A stretch of 27,352 nt of DNA, from NCBI GenBank assembly GCA_003427395.1, contig BFEA01000011.1, positions 5,246,186-5,273,537 on the forward strand, written 5' to 3'. A program made the position numbers and the translations under genes. This document shows positions 8,984 through 19,415 of this stretch, piece after piece; the stretch's first letter is position 1, and each line of letters begins with the position of its first letter. The stretch comes from Chara braunii (Eukaryota; Streptophyta; Charophyceae; Charales; Characeae). The notes beneath the pieces are model-generated. The model did not search any database and had not been told where the DNA came from. It saw only the letters and a list, made by a program, of their open reading frames with translations.

Positions 8984-10109
8984 CCTGAAAACAGGGCCTT
9001 ATGGTCCTGGCTCCTTCTATTCTGGGGAGCGTCAGTCCGGTTCCTATTCCACCGACAAGTCAAAAGTACATTATATGAAGCAAGACTCACACACGCTTCC
9101 TTCCGTCAGGCCGAAGGACCCCTGAACAGCAATGATTGCTCCACTACAGTGGAGGATTGACTGTCAGCTTGCCCAAACCCTTCCCTTTCCTCTCAGTTCT
9201 AGGAACCAGATCTGCCAGATAACGCCCTTGAATCAAGAAAGAGTACCTCCGCTGCCCTTGCCCCCCTGTTCCCTCCCCACTCTTCTCCCTGCCCCTTTGT
9301 ATGAATCATGCTTTGTCGTTAGACCTTAATACTTTCGTCTGCAGTCGCCTCTCCCGATCGCCCCACCCTTGGCCCCGTCGTGGCCTGGATTGCTTTCGGC
9401 CTTCTGTGATGAAATTTTTCCTTGTAACCCCCGTTCCTGCTCTGTTGCTGACCTGTTCCCCACTTTGTCCTGCTTTCCCCATGTTGCCCCTTTGCCTGTA
9501 CCCTCTGGGACTTTGAATGCCTCTTTCTGGAGTATTGTGCCAAAACTCTCCAGCATAACCTGGGCCTGACGCTAGTAGCCATCCTTGTCTTATTCCCGCT
9601 GTTGTTCTTCCCCCTTTGTCCTGATTTGTTTGGACTTCCACCGTCTGCATAAGGTCTCCGCCTGATCCGCTGTTCCGGTTTCTGTCTGCACTTTCTCTCT
9701 TGAATTGGAGCCCCCCTTCAGCTGTTCTGCTGCATTTCTCCTTCCATCTGTTCCTCCGAGTCGCTTTCCTGTTGAGTAGAGCGTTGTTCCCTTCTGTCGA
9801 CTGTGACTCATTTGGGGTGTTAGTTTAGTGGAAAGTGTTGATTAGTTGAACAGAGAAGGGAGACTTGAGCGGGGAGCCCCGGAGTGAAATGTGTCCCGTC
9901 CAGTTATTCTGTCCATGGTATACCTGTCAGTAGCCAATGGTTTAGCATATGTTGGAGCATGTTTAGTCGAGTCCGAGGTTGTAGAAAAGCAGTGGGTGGT
10001 CGAGCATTAGGTAAGACCCTTCTTATTGTTAGTCCCAATTTGTGAAGAGTAGAGTGCCTCCCTCAATTTTTGCGATTCTGTTCTCCAAAAGCCATGTTTT
10101 TTAAAACTT
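8984..10109 (-). other. LINE 3' UTR
   Basis: About 1.1 kb between the end of ORF2 and the poly(A) has no domain-bearing frame. The sense (minus) strand is purine-rich and contains several G runs, including a canonical G-quadruplex pattern at 9255-9278. At the very end, next to the poly(A), lies a small imperfect hairpin, CAGGGCC/GGTCCTG (8992-9009). The minus-strand frames seen at 9306-9650 look like low-complexity readings of purine-rich DNA. Confidence 0.75.
9255..9278 (-). other. G-quadruplex motif in LINE 3' UTR
   Basis: On the minus strand four G runs (4, 3, 6 and 3 G) are separated by loops of 1, 4 and 3 nt. This fits the standard G4 pattern. More G runs follow at 9286-9297. Confidence 0.8.
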
Positions 10110-10679
10110 TCACAGACTCAATTTTTTTTTGTCAGGTGTTGTTATCTTTTGTTGTTCCTTTTGCTCTTGGGACCAGCGTGCTCTTACTTCCGTTTGTATT
10201 ATGCTTTTTATTTCCGCCCATTTCTCCTCTAGGGATGACAATTGGCCTTCAAGAGTGCCCTTGCACCTTGCTTTCCATATTGCCCAGAGCGTTGCTCTCC
10301 TCCATAAGTCCGCCATTAATAGTGTGCTTTCCTCTAGTTCTTCGCTTTCCCGTCTTCCCGTTAGCAGGTACACAGGGTTGCTGGGGAGGTTTTGGTTTGT
10401 TAGCTTTTGCTAGAGATTTTTTGTTTTGTTCCACACTTCTTGAGCTTGTTGGCATGATATTAGGCAGTGGACCAGAGATTCTTCAGCTTGGTCGTTACAC
10501 ACTTTGCACATGGACATTTGTTGTTGGGTATCTTGCTGTTTTCTCCTTTTAGCCAACCATTGGTTGACGGGCACAACCCAATACAGAATGAGCCACTGTA
10601 GGCTTCTGATCCTTACCGGTCTTATATTTGTGTACTGATTCCATGGGATTTTATTCGTCCAGCCTGCGTTTTCGCCCAA
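10110..10679 (-). pseudogene. LINE ORF2 C-terminal zinc-binding region
   Basis: This is the C-terminal end of ORF2. It reads IRSLQWLILYWVVPVNQWL, then CKVCNDQAEESLVHCLISC, a Cys/His cluster matching the zf-RVT module of plant LINEs. After a stop near 10408 the same frame continues with LWAIWKARCKGTL and a basic, Gln-rich end (WSQEQKEQQK). In the family this region aids RNA binding and target-primed reverse transcription. No RNase H domain follows. It returns to the frame of the endonuclease after two frameshifts upstream. Confidence 0.85.
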
Positions 10680-11953
10680 GTTTCTTTTCCACCTTTCTAA
10701 GATTACCGGGAGAGGATCCCTTGTGCGATTGCCCAGTTTGTAGCCTTGGGGTAAACTTTTTGGCTTTCCCTGAAGCGCTAGGTACCATCCATCCCCATTC
10801 TGCTGGGTCTACTTCTAGATCTTTGATGTCAAGGTCTGGTCTGTAAAGCCGGGTTCCACTTATGTCCGGTTGGTTTGCAGGGTTTTGATTTCTGTACTTT
10901 TTGAGTGTACATGAGTGTACCCTTTTAAGGGTATTGAGGTTTTCCGTTGTCCTTGGTTCTATTATCCTGACTAATGATACCCAAGATTTGTGTGATTCCG
11001 CTAGTTCGTATGCCACGAATTCTGCTTTTCCTTCCTGCATATCTTTTATTTGGAGCAATTTATAAGCAATGGTTGGGGGATGTTTTTCAGATTCAATTTT
11101 TGTGGCCCAGTCCCCTGCTGCCCACTTTTTTTTGCTTTTTAGGAGGAGAACCCATTTCAATGGGACGCTTTCCAGTAGTCTTGCTAACTGATCTTTCAAC
11201 TTGTGAATCCCTTTGAGTTTAGTTCTGAGGTCTTGCTCTGTCAGCCATCTGTTTTGCTCTGAGTTCCATATGTGTTCTATTTTCCACACTCCCTTACTCA
11301 TACTTCGTCCAGTGCTTACCTTTTGTGTTTAGGGACCATGGTTTATGATTTTGGTCCGTTAGCAAGGGATTTCAAAAAAGCGGCTGCCTTATAATTTCTT
11401 CTCTTATTCTTGGTGTTCTTATTTTTTGCGGGAGGCAGGTCCTCCAGTGTTTTATTAGTGTGGCCCAGTGCTCGCTTGTGGGATCCCTGTATTTTGTCTG
11501 TCTCCACCCCTCTTTTCTTCTTGGGTTCCAGGAGGGGTTGAGGAGCCAATGGTACCCTTCAATGGAAGGGTCTACTTTGAAAGGTACCAGGTTTCGGATC
11601 TGGTGTAGGGCCATCTCGTGCCATGGCAGCTCTCTATTGAACATGAGTTTTATTATCCATTTGTGTTGCAGTGCTTGAAATTGTATCGCGGGGTTTAAAA
11701 GACCCAATCCCCCTGATGCTTTGGGTCTGGTGATGTATTTCCATGCTACCTTAGAGATGTAATGTTCATTTTCGGCCTTCCCGGTCCAAAGATAAGACCC
11801 TAGCTTCTTTTTGAGGCTTGCGAAAAAGATTGGTGGTGGGTTCCAGAGGGCAGCCACGTACGATCCTGTGGATAGAATTGAAGTGTTGAGAACTAACGCT
11901 CTTCCCATGAGTGATACGTTGGCTGCTTGCCATCCTGTCAGTCTGTTTGCCAT
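10651..11953 (-). pseudogene. LINE ORF2 thumb and linker region, frameshifted
   Basis: The stretch between the reverse transcriptase palm and the zinc-binding end is spread over two frames. 11953-11372 reads GWQAANVSLMGRALVLNTSI, WKYITRPKASGGLGLLNP and FQALQHKWI, which is the usual thumb and post-RT pattern of plant LINEs (the GGLGL motif). 11301-10651 continues in another frame, through Lys-rich linker sequence (WVLLLKSKKKWAAGDWATK). At least two frameshifts, near 11960 and 11340, break the protein here. Confidence 0.85.
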
Positions 11954-13514
11954 TTTGAGTAGAGGAGTTGCTGGTTCCTTCAGATGATATTTGAATCCCT
12001 AGGAAGCGGATCGGCTGCTGTGGGTCCAACCATTGTATTCCTTGTGTATCTTGGATTTGTTGGGGAGGTTGGGAAGGAACTAACCACCATCTTATTGTCT
12101 TGTTCCAGTTGATTTTCATTTCAGCTGCTAACTGGAAGGCATGCATTGCTCTTGTCAGAGCTTGGAACGAAGAGTCGGTCGCTCTGATGAGTACAGTCAG
12201 ATCGTCTGCGAATAGTATAATTGTGGGAATGACTATTGTTCTTCCATCTTGTTGGACTACTAGTCTTTCTATTGATGGGTCCTTACGGAGGTAGGCTGCT
12301 ATTGCTTCCATCACGAAGAGGAAGATTGGTGCTGCTAGTGGATCTCCTTGTCTTACGGATCTGGTCATTTCTTATTTCTCTGAGAGATGCGCGTTAGCTT
12401 GTACCATTCATATGGCATCTCCATATAGTACTCTTACCCATCTTCTGAAGTTTGGCCCTACTCCCATTTTTTCCATACTCTGTTGAAGGAAATCCCAATT
12501 GACCTGGTCGTAGGCTTTTTCGAAGTCAAAGAATAATATGGCTGCATGTACTCTTTTGTCTTTTATTATCTTGGTGCCCTCGTTTACTACATTATCTAAA
12601 ATATATCTTCCTGGTATGAATCCTGTTTGGTCTATGTGGAAACATTTGTCTGTAACATTTTTGATTCTATTGGTTAGGGTTTTAGCTAGTATTTTGTAAA
12701 TCACTGGTAAAAGGGTTATGGGTCTGTAATTCCTTATATCTTCACGATCCCCTTTTTTGTATAGTAGCGTGATTATGCCTGTGCTCAGTTCCTGTCCTAT
12801 AGATCCTTTAGTAAAGGCTTCCTTGAAAAAGGTTGTAACAGATTCGCCGACCAGGTGCCAATTTGCTTGCCAAAATTCTTTCGGTAGGCCATCTTTACCT
12901 GGGGTTTTGTTTGGTTGCATGCTCCTGAGTGCTTCGAAAAGTTCTTCATTTGTGATTTCCTTTTCTAGAAGGTCTATTGCTTCCTGGTTGAGACTTTTGT
13001 CCAGATATTTTAGAATTTTTTCTCTTGCTTTTCGTACGTTGCTTGGGTTTTCCAGGAAGGGTTTAGATGCGTATAGATTCTGGTAGAAGCCCGCTGCTAC
13101 TTTCAATATTTCCTCAGGTGACGTTTGTGTATTTCCCAAAGTATCCCTTAAGGCTTGTATCCTACTATTCCTGTGGCCTGATTTGATCTTTTGGAAGAAG
13201 TATTTCGTCATGCTTTCATTGCTTTCCCAATCCCTTACTCTGGCCCTAATGGCTAGTCCCTGTCTTCTCCACTCAGCCCATTGCCTAAGCTCTGTTCGCG
13301 CTTCCTCTAGAAGATGTTCATACAGGCTTACCCCCAGATTGACAATAAGATTGAATTTGGCTATTTCGACCATAGCTTCAAGGTTTTGTTGTCTTGCCTT
13401 CCTTCTGCTTGCTTCCCTTCTTGAGAAGATACTTGCCCATTGACTTATCTCCCGAATAGAAAGGGGGAGGTCTCTCACTATCTCCCCTACTTCCAGTTTA
13501 TCCTTAATTTCCAC
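11766..13514 (-). pseudogene. LINE ORF2 reverse transcriptase
   Basis: This is the non-LTR reverse transcriptase that copies LINE RNA at the nicked target. The 13514-12408 frame has NKTPGKDGLPKEFW, NYRPITLLPVIYKILA, QTGFIPGRYILDN and the first catalytic Asp in FFDFEKAYDQVNWDF (near 12,520). Two in-frame stops lie between 12408 and 12368. The same frame then resumes with SVRQGDPLAAPIFLF and the catalytic box FADD (12201-12212, a variant of YADD), then IRFLGIQIS. All core motifs are present, so only nonsense changes and the downstream frameshifts inactivate it. Belongs to the L1-like plant clade by motif pattern. Confidence 0.95.
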
Positions 13515-13523
13515 CCACTTTGC

Positions 13524-14414
13524 TCAGAATTCCTGTTTGAATGATTCCAATTTAAGGAGTGAGGTGTTCAGCTTGAAAAAACTTTTCCCGGGAGAATTGT
13601 CAACTGTTAAAGCCAATTTCATAGTGATGGGGTTGTGGTCAAAGCCATCGTAGTGGGGAATCCTACCTATTGTGGTGTCTAGAATTACTCCTTCTAATGA
13701 TTCTGATAGGAGAAAGAAGTCTATTCTAGAAAAAGAGGTTCTGCCTTGAGCTGTTTTCCTAATGCATGTGTAGTCTTTTTTTTGCGGGTTAAGAAGTCTA
13801 TAGGGGTCTATTAGGTTATATTCTGTCGTTAAATGAGTCAGTGCTGCCTCTGCTGGACCTTGTGTGATTTCATCCGCCCATGAGATTCTATCCAACTGAG
13901 GGTTCTGGGTAGTGTTCCAGTCTCCTACCAGAATTGTGTGCGTTTATGGTTGGATTAGCCTTCTTAATTCTTCAAAGAATATTGTTCTCTCCGTTGACGC
14001 ATTAGGGGCATAAAGGTTTACTAAAGTNATGTCTTCTCCTTNAAGCGTTANTTCTACTTTTGCCCATCTACCTCCTACTGGGTCCGTTGCATAGGATTTC
14101 ATTTGTAGTTGTTGCGCATCTATCGCTTGGTTGTGTATTAAGATTAGTACCCCTGCTGAAGATGGTTATGGGCTATGGGCTATTGCTACTGCTGCAGAGG
14201 TTTTTAGCCTTCTGATTATTTCTTTCTCTATTGAAATGTGTGCGTCTGTATTACTTAGATGGGTTTCCTGTATACACACTATGTCCGGGGGGTTGGGACC
14301 ATTCCAACCTGTTGTGTTCATCAGGCAGTGCCACTTTTCTTGGTTTGTTAGAATTGTTGCTAGCCCTCTAACATTCCAGGATTGGATCACTAGGTCCCCT
14401 CTTGGTGGTTTCAT
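13524..14414 (-). pseudogene. LINE ORF2 apurinic-type endonuclease
   Basis: This is the N-terminal endonuclease that nicks the target DNA. It starts MKPPRGDLVIQSWNVRGLA (Asn motif) and continues with DIVCIQETHLS (catalytic Glu), AGVLILIHNQ, GRWAKVE, LVNLYAPNAS, GDWN, SRIDFFLLS and DHNPI (final Asp-His). All lie in one frame, with TAA stops near 14165 and 13945 and a TGA at about 13521 before the reverse transcriptase. Three undetermined bases (14028, 14042, 14051) lie inside it. The start codon is 43 bp after the end of ORF1. Confidence 0.93.
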
Positions 14415-14457
14415 AGTTTATCTGGAGTCATCCTCGTTTGAATTTGTGGGGCTTTGA

Positions 14458-15561
14458 TTAGATCTCTGAGCTACTCAGCGCCTCCTCTTCCAGTGGAAAG
14501 AGGAGAGAAGGTAACTCACTCTCCTCCTGCTCTAGGACACCTGATTCCACCAGAGTTGCTAGTGTTGCTGCATTCCGAGTCATGGTTGATTCGCTTCCCA
14601 GTGCTGTGACTGGTAAAGCTGCCACCAACCACCAGGGTTTCCATTGAAGGTCTTCATGGAGTTCTGCGTTTTGGTTCAAACGGACCACCAGGGGTCTAGC
14701 GTCATACTGTGCCTGGTTCCTCCCATTCCTTGCTCCTGAGGATTCCGTTTGACTTCACGGCTCTTCCTCTTGCGTTTTGCCGGCTAAGTCCATCAGGTTA
14801 GGTTCCTTTCCCCTGCTGATCTTCCCTAACACATCCTCCTTCTTTTGTCCCAACTGCCATCTGAGTATTGACAGGTCCTCGTGTACTGCCACATTCCATT
14901 CCTCTGTCACTGGGTCTCTCTGAATGGGGATTACTGCTCGAGATGGTAGCAGCATGCTTGCTTCCTTTTTGGCCCTTTTCGAGAATGCTTCGTGTGCTTT
15001 GTGCTGCAAATCCTGAACAGCCACTGTGCGAAGTTGCATTTCTCTGTTCAGGTCTGTGACACGTGCATTCTGTGCATGCAAAGCCTCAACCTGGATGCCC
15101 AGTTGTTCTGTGGTAGTCAGTGCCTTGTCAGATTCCTCTCGCCCCTTTTGTTTCCTTTGCTCCATTAGAAGTTGGGTTGGCTTGTAGCTCGGAAGTCTTT
15201 TTCCTTTGTTTTGAGTTGCCTCCTTCGAAGTGCCTAGACCGTTTTCCCCAACTTCCATTTCCTGGTCTTCTTTTGTTGCGCAATATTTTTCTGCAAAGAA
15301 AGCTGCAAGCTCCTCTTCTCTTTCTAGAGGAGCAAAGGGGTTCTCTGACAATGGGATTAGCTGTGATGGATTGGATATCTAAGCTTTCAGCTTGTTTTTC
15401 TGTTCTTCCTTGTGAAGTATTAGCTGCAGTTCATACTTGTCTTGCCTTTTTTTCTCAAAGAAATGAATGTATTCCAGGAGTTCGTTTTCCTGTTGACCTG
15501 ACCAAGGGTAGCCCTCAGACTCTGAGTGTTCCTGATCCTCCTCTCCCCTTTTGGCCGTCAA
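14458..15561 (-). pseudogene. LINE ORF1 distal part with coiled coil
   Basis: After a frameshift near 15520, ORF1 continues in one frame through three open stretches (15561-15379, 15351-14755, 14688-14458) broken by stops. It is highly charged. The middle piece has a heptad-like, Leu/Gln-rich stretch (TTEQLGIQVEALHAQN, RVTDLNREMQLRTVAVQDLQ) that predicts a coiled coil, suited to multimerisation. The end is acidic (LEQEESELPSLLFPLEEEAL). I know of no named domain matching it. That it belongs to ORF1 is inferred from position and orientation. Confidence 0.65.
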
Positions 15562-17047
15562 TGTGTTTCCTTTTCACCCCCACCACCGGGTTCTTTTCTC
15601 CCTCCCCCTCCTTCATAGTTGTGTCGCCAACTTCCCCCCCTGTGGTCTCGCCTGTCCCTTCTGTCTCTGCTCCCTGTTCGCTGTCAGCTTTACCTCTTAC
15701 CTTTTGCAGCCTTCTGGAGTAGTTTTTTTGCTTGTGTTGTTCCTCCCCTGCCTGTTCCTCTTGCTGATGCCTCTTGATTGCTTCCACCCATTGCCTTTTT
15801 GTGGTTTCCTGCACTGTTTTCAGATCTGCGCACAAGTCCCTTTCCCAAATCTCTTGCTTCAGCATATCTACATTTATCACTGGATCTTTGGTGAAGCATT
15901 TGGGTGGCTTTCTTTTTGTTTTGAGCATTTGCCACCTGCTGTCGTATGGAGGGTATACGTCTGGCCTGGGAGTAGGCTCCCGATCGATGGTCTAGACCCA
16001 GTCTGGTGTGTCCAGGTTGTCATTGAAAACCCAGCCCGCGTACTGTGGATCAGGTATGTACCAATATCCCTTTTTGTTTTCCACCTCCTGCAGGTTTGCA
16101 GTTTTGAGAGGTTTGGGCTTTGTGCTCTCTCTTGTTTTCGGGCAGCTGGCGTCCGTGCCCAGGTGACCTCTCTGCCTGCACTTGAAACACACCGGATTGG
16201 TTTTGCTGGAAACAGTGATCATGATAACTTTGTTTTCCTGTGAGAAAAACCATTCATCAGGAGTAAAAGGTGGAGGACTATCTCCTGTGTCCAGTACAAC
16301 CGTCATCTGATTGTGCTGGGGGGTGAGAAAGTCCGGTGTTGAAACAATCCATTGTGCCTCCCTGAAGTGACCGTATTCCATTGCGACTCTCTCCTTGATG
16401 CTTCCATGCATTCCTTCTGGTACGTTGTCAAATTGGATCCAAAAATGTTTTTTGATCAATTCCTGTCTGTACCTGAAGGGCGTTTGTTGAAAATTTGCCA
16501 CTTTTTTCCACGGGTGGACTGTCACCGCTGACGAGTTGCAGGTGAAACACTTGTTTTTCAAGAAAGTGGCAAGCGTTTCCTCCATGCACAGAACCATGAT
16601 AACATTTCTTGTTCTTGGATGAAACGATACTTTTGGTTCCTGCCCTTGGATTGGTTCCAGTGACTTCAACTTTTCCAGTATCCATTTGAGTTTCGCCTGT
16701 CTGTCCAATTCCTGTTTTTTTTTGGAAAAGGTGAATAAGACCGCATGTTTGCTGTGAAGCTCCTCTTGTTTGGATGTTAGTTCCTTGGGGCATTCGTATA
16801 TTACCACTTCTTCCTTGTTGTTACCTCCACGATCTATGAGTTTTGTGGTCTTGATGAGAGCAGTTCTAGTCTGTTCTGCGAGCCAGTTTTGCGTTTCCAT
16901 GCCCATTCCTTCCATCGTTGAGTTGGACTGGAGGGTGGTGATTGGACAGGGAATAGTAGAAGGGTGGTGTTGGTGTGGGAATGGGAATGAGACCCTCCGA
17001 TCCGACCGGATTTCAGAGGTCTCCCAGTTAAACTTGTTTAGGACCAC
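15515..17047 (-). pseudogene. LINE ORF1 with zinc knuckle
   Basis: This is the RNA-binding ORF1 protein of the LINE. The first ATG is at 17047, but MEGMGMETQNWLAEQ about 45 codons later is an equally likely start. The middle (RNVIMVLCMEETLATFLKNK, RQELIKKHFWIQFDNVPEGM) resembles the DUF4283-like region of plant LINE ORF1. A zinc knuckle follows at 16141-16194: CFKCRQRGHLGTDASC, spacing C-x2-C-x4-H-x6-C. A TAG at about 15990 interrupts the frame. The same frame then continues through a basic, Gln/Glu-rich stretch to 15515. With the distal part the protein would exceed 800 residues. Confidence 0.85.
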
Positions 17048-17217
17048 TGTGGAAATGAGATTGATAGAAAGATAATGACCCCAGGATTAATAGACATAAG
17101 AGAATAATGTTAATGTGTACCGACTATAATGCGAGGTGGTGATGTTACTGCTCGAGGGGGGGGTGTGAGCGCTGGGGGATACAACGTTGGGTGGGAAGAA
17201 GAAGGGCGGGGAAGAGG

Positions 17218-17980
17218 GTTATTATGTGATTAGAGAGAAGGGGCGAAGATGGGGGGCTTGTGGGTGGCTATGCTCGTAGTATAGGGGGGTGTAACGAGAT
17301 GTGCTCGAGATAGATTGGGAGTAGGATCGGAGTTGGGATGGAGACGGGGTCCGGTCCAGTGTCGGGGGAGATCACGCCGTGGACGTAGCAGGATCAGGCT
17401 GGGATCGGGATACATACCGGGTGGGATCGAAGGATGATCGAGCTAGGGCTGGGACAAGTTCGGAATGAGGTCAGGGCAGGTTGGGAATGAGAGAGAATAG
17501 TAGTAGATGTGGTCGAGATGAGAGCTGGATGGGGACAAGAAGGGATCTGGCTGGGACCAATGCGAGAAAAGATGGGATCCGGATGAGATCGGGAAGGGAT
17601 CAGGCTGGGATCGGCGAGAGAGCTGAATGGGATCGGGATGGGGTCGACACAGAAATAGGCTGAGATAAGGTGGGGATGGATGGAATCGTGATGAGATCGG
17701 GATGTAGATGGGACGGGATCGAGCTGGGTCCAGGGAGAGATGGGATGGGATCGAAATGGTATCGGACTGAGAACGGGTAAGTGGGTATCTAAGATCGACT
17801 GGCAGTATGGTGGATTTGATTCTGGAGAAAAGAAGCAAAGATCGATTTAGAGGTTGGAAAGAAAAAAAAAAAAAAAAAAAAAGAAGGACAGCGAGGGAAG
17901 GATCAGGGGAAGAGGTGATGAAGGGAGGCGGCTGGATTACCCGACAAGAGGGTTATTTAAAGATGATGGCGGGGAAGGAT
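17218..17980 (-). repeat. 5' UTR tandem unit 1
   Basis: This unit is homologous to 17981-18700. Matching anchors include GTTATTATGTGATTAGAGAG (17218) and GTTCTTATATGGTTAGAGAG (17981), CTTGTGGGTGG at 17257 and 18020, and TGGATTTGA at 17811 and 18548. Inside, short words of the type GGGATCGGGATG recur on the plus strand. A 21-A run (17862-17882) is present only in this unit. Confidence 0.9.
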
Positions 17981-18700
17981 GTTCTTATATGGTTAGAGAG
18001 GGGGGGCGCAGAAAAGTGGCTTGTGGGTGGTTACGCTCATACTAGGGGGGGGGTGTAACGGGGTGTGTTCGAGTTAGATTGGGCGTAGGAACGAGGTTGG
18101 GATGAAGACGAGATCCAGTCCAGTGGCGGGGGAGATCAAGCCGTGAGTTGGAACCGGATCGTGGTGGGATCGGGATAGAAACGGGGTGGGCTCGCAGGAG
18201 GATCGAGCGAGGACAGGGACGGATTCGGTATGGGATCAGGGTGGGTTGGAGATGGGAGAGAATGGGGGTAGATGGGGTCAGGATGGGATCCCGATGGGGT
18301 CGAGGTGGGATCTGGCTGGGACCAGGGTGGGGACAGATGGGATCGGGCTGAAATCGAGTAGAGATCAGGCTGGGGTCGACAAGAGATCGGGACAGGCTGG
18401 GGGTGGGATCGGAACAGAGTTAGGCTGTGATGAGGTGGGGGCAGTTGGCTTCGGGATGAGATGGGACCGTGGAGAGACGGGATGGTATCGAGATTGTTTC
18501 TGGGTGGGAACAGGTAGGTGGCTGGGTAAAATCGACGGGCGGTAGGGTGGATTTGAACCTGTAGAAACAAAACGAGGGGCGATTTAGAGGTTGACGCATG
18601 ATAGAAGGCTGAGGGGGGAAGATCGGGGAAAGCGGTGATATAGGGAGGTGGTTGGACTACCGGACAGTAGGGATATTAGACGATGATTGATTCGAAAAGG
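17981..18700 (-). repeat. 5' UTR tandem unit 2
   Basis: This is the second copy, offset 763 bp from unit 1 at its left anchors and 737 bp further in because of indels. The unit nearer the 5' end of the LINE is this one. Divergence between units is visible by eye, so the duplication is not recent. Confidence 0.9.
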
Positions 18701-19358
18701 GAGTTGTAGGCGGAAGACTAAAACAGGTCGGCGATGGGTGCAGGCGATCGTAGGGAGTTTGGGAGAATCCCCAAATGAAGCGGAGGCAGAATAGAGCCAC
18801 CAGTAGGAAGAGAGGTTGGGAACGGGGGGGATGGAAGAAAAAGGGTAGACTAAGCTGACAAAGCGAAAAAATGACGGGGACGATTCACGGTAAGGTTAAT
18901 AGAACTTCGATGGGAAGTTCTAAACAGAAGGCGAAGGATCGGAGTGGTAATGAGGAAAGAGTACTGTTAGTGGTGATGATTGAGGATGAATGGAGTCGGA
19001 AGGTTCTCACTCGTGTAACGCTGGATCGCTTCCTGCTGCGTTGTTTACCGTCCCATTCTGGCCTTCTTGGGATGATTCCGCCTTGAAGTTCGGTTTATCT
19101 GCCCTCTTCGTTTTCGGCTACAATATAATCGCTAGACAATCCTCTTTGGCGCTTCCTTTGACAGCACCTCTCGTCAGTTCATTTCGTTTTCCTCCATCTT
19201 CTCTCTCCCTTTCTCCCACTCTTCCTCCCGTTCCCGTACACACTTTCTCTGTTCAAGTCTCCGAAATGGTCTCTCACTCTTCTCTCTCTCCCTCTCTCTC
19301 TCTTTTACTTCACTCCCTCGCTCTGCCTTTCTCTCTCTCTCCCGCTCTCTCCCTCTCT

Positions 19359-19362
<4 letters not shown>

Positions 19363-19411
<49 letters not shown>
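19363..19411. repeat. (CT)n microsatellite in LINE 5' UTR
   Basis: A CT run of about 24 units follows a longer CT-rich region starting near 19,195. On the LINE sense strand it is a (GA)n tract. Confidence 0.95.

Positions 19412-19415
<4 letters not shown>

Noticed and set aside
9306-9650. 114-codon minus frame in the LINE 3' UTR
   Set aside because: It is a Gly/Arg/Gln-rich reading of purine-rich sequence, with no motif, located after the end of ORF2.
15120-16243. Long plus-strand open frames (200 and 230 codons)
   Set aside because: They lie opposite the LINE ORF1, are Pro/Phe/Ser/Leu low-complexity, and carry no domain. They are shadow frames.
17862-17882. 21-A run as the tail of another retroposon
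   Set aside because: No direct repeat flanks it. It sits within homologous tandem units, so simple A-run expansion is more likely.
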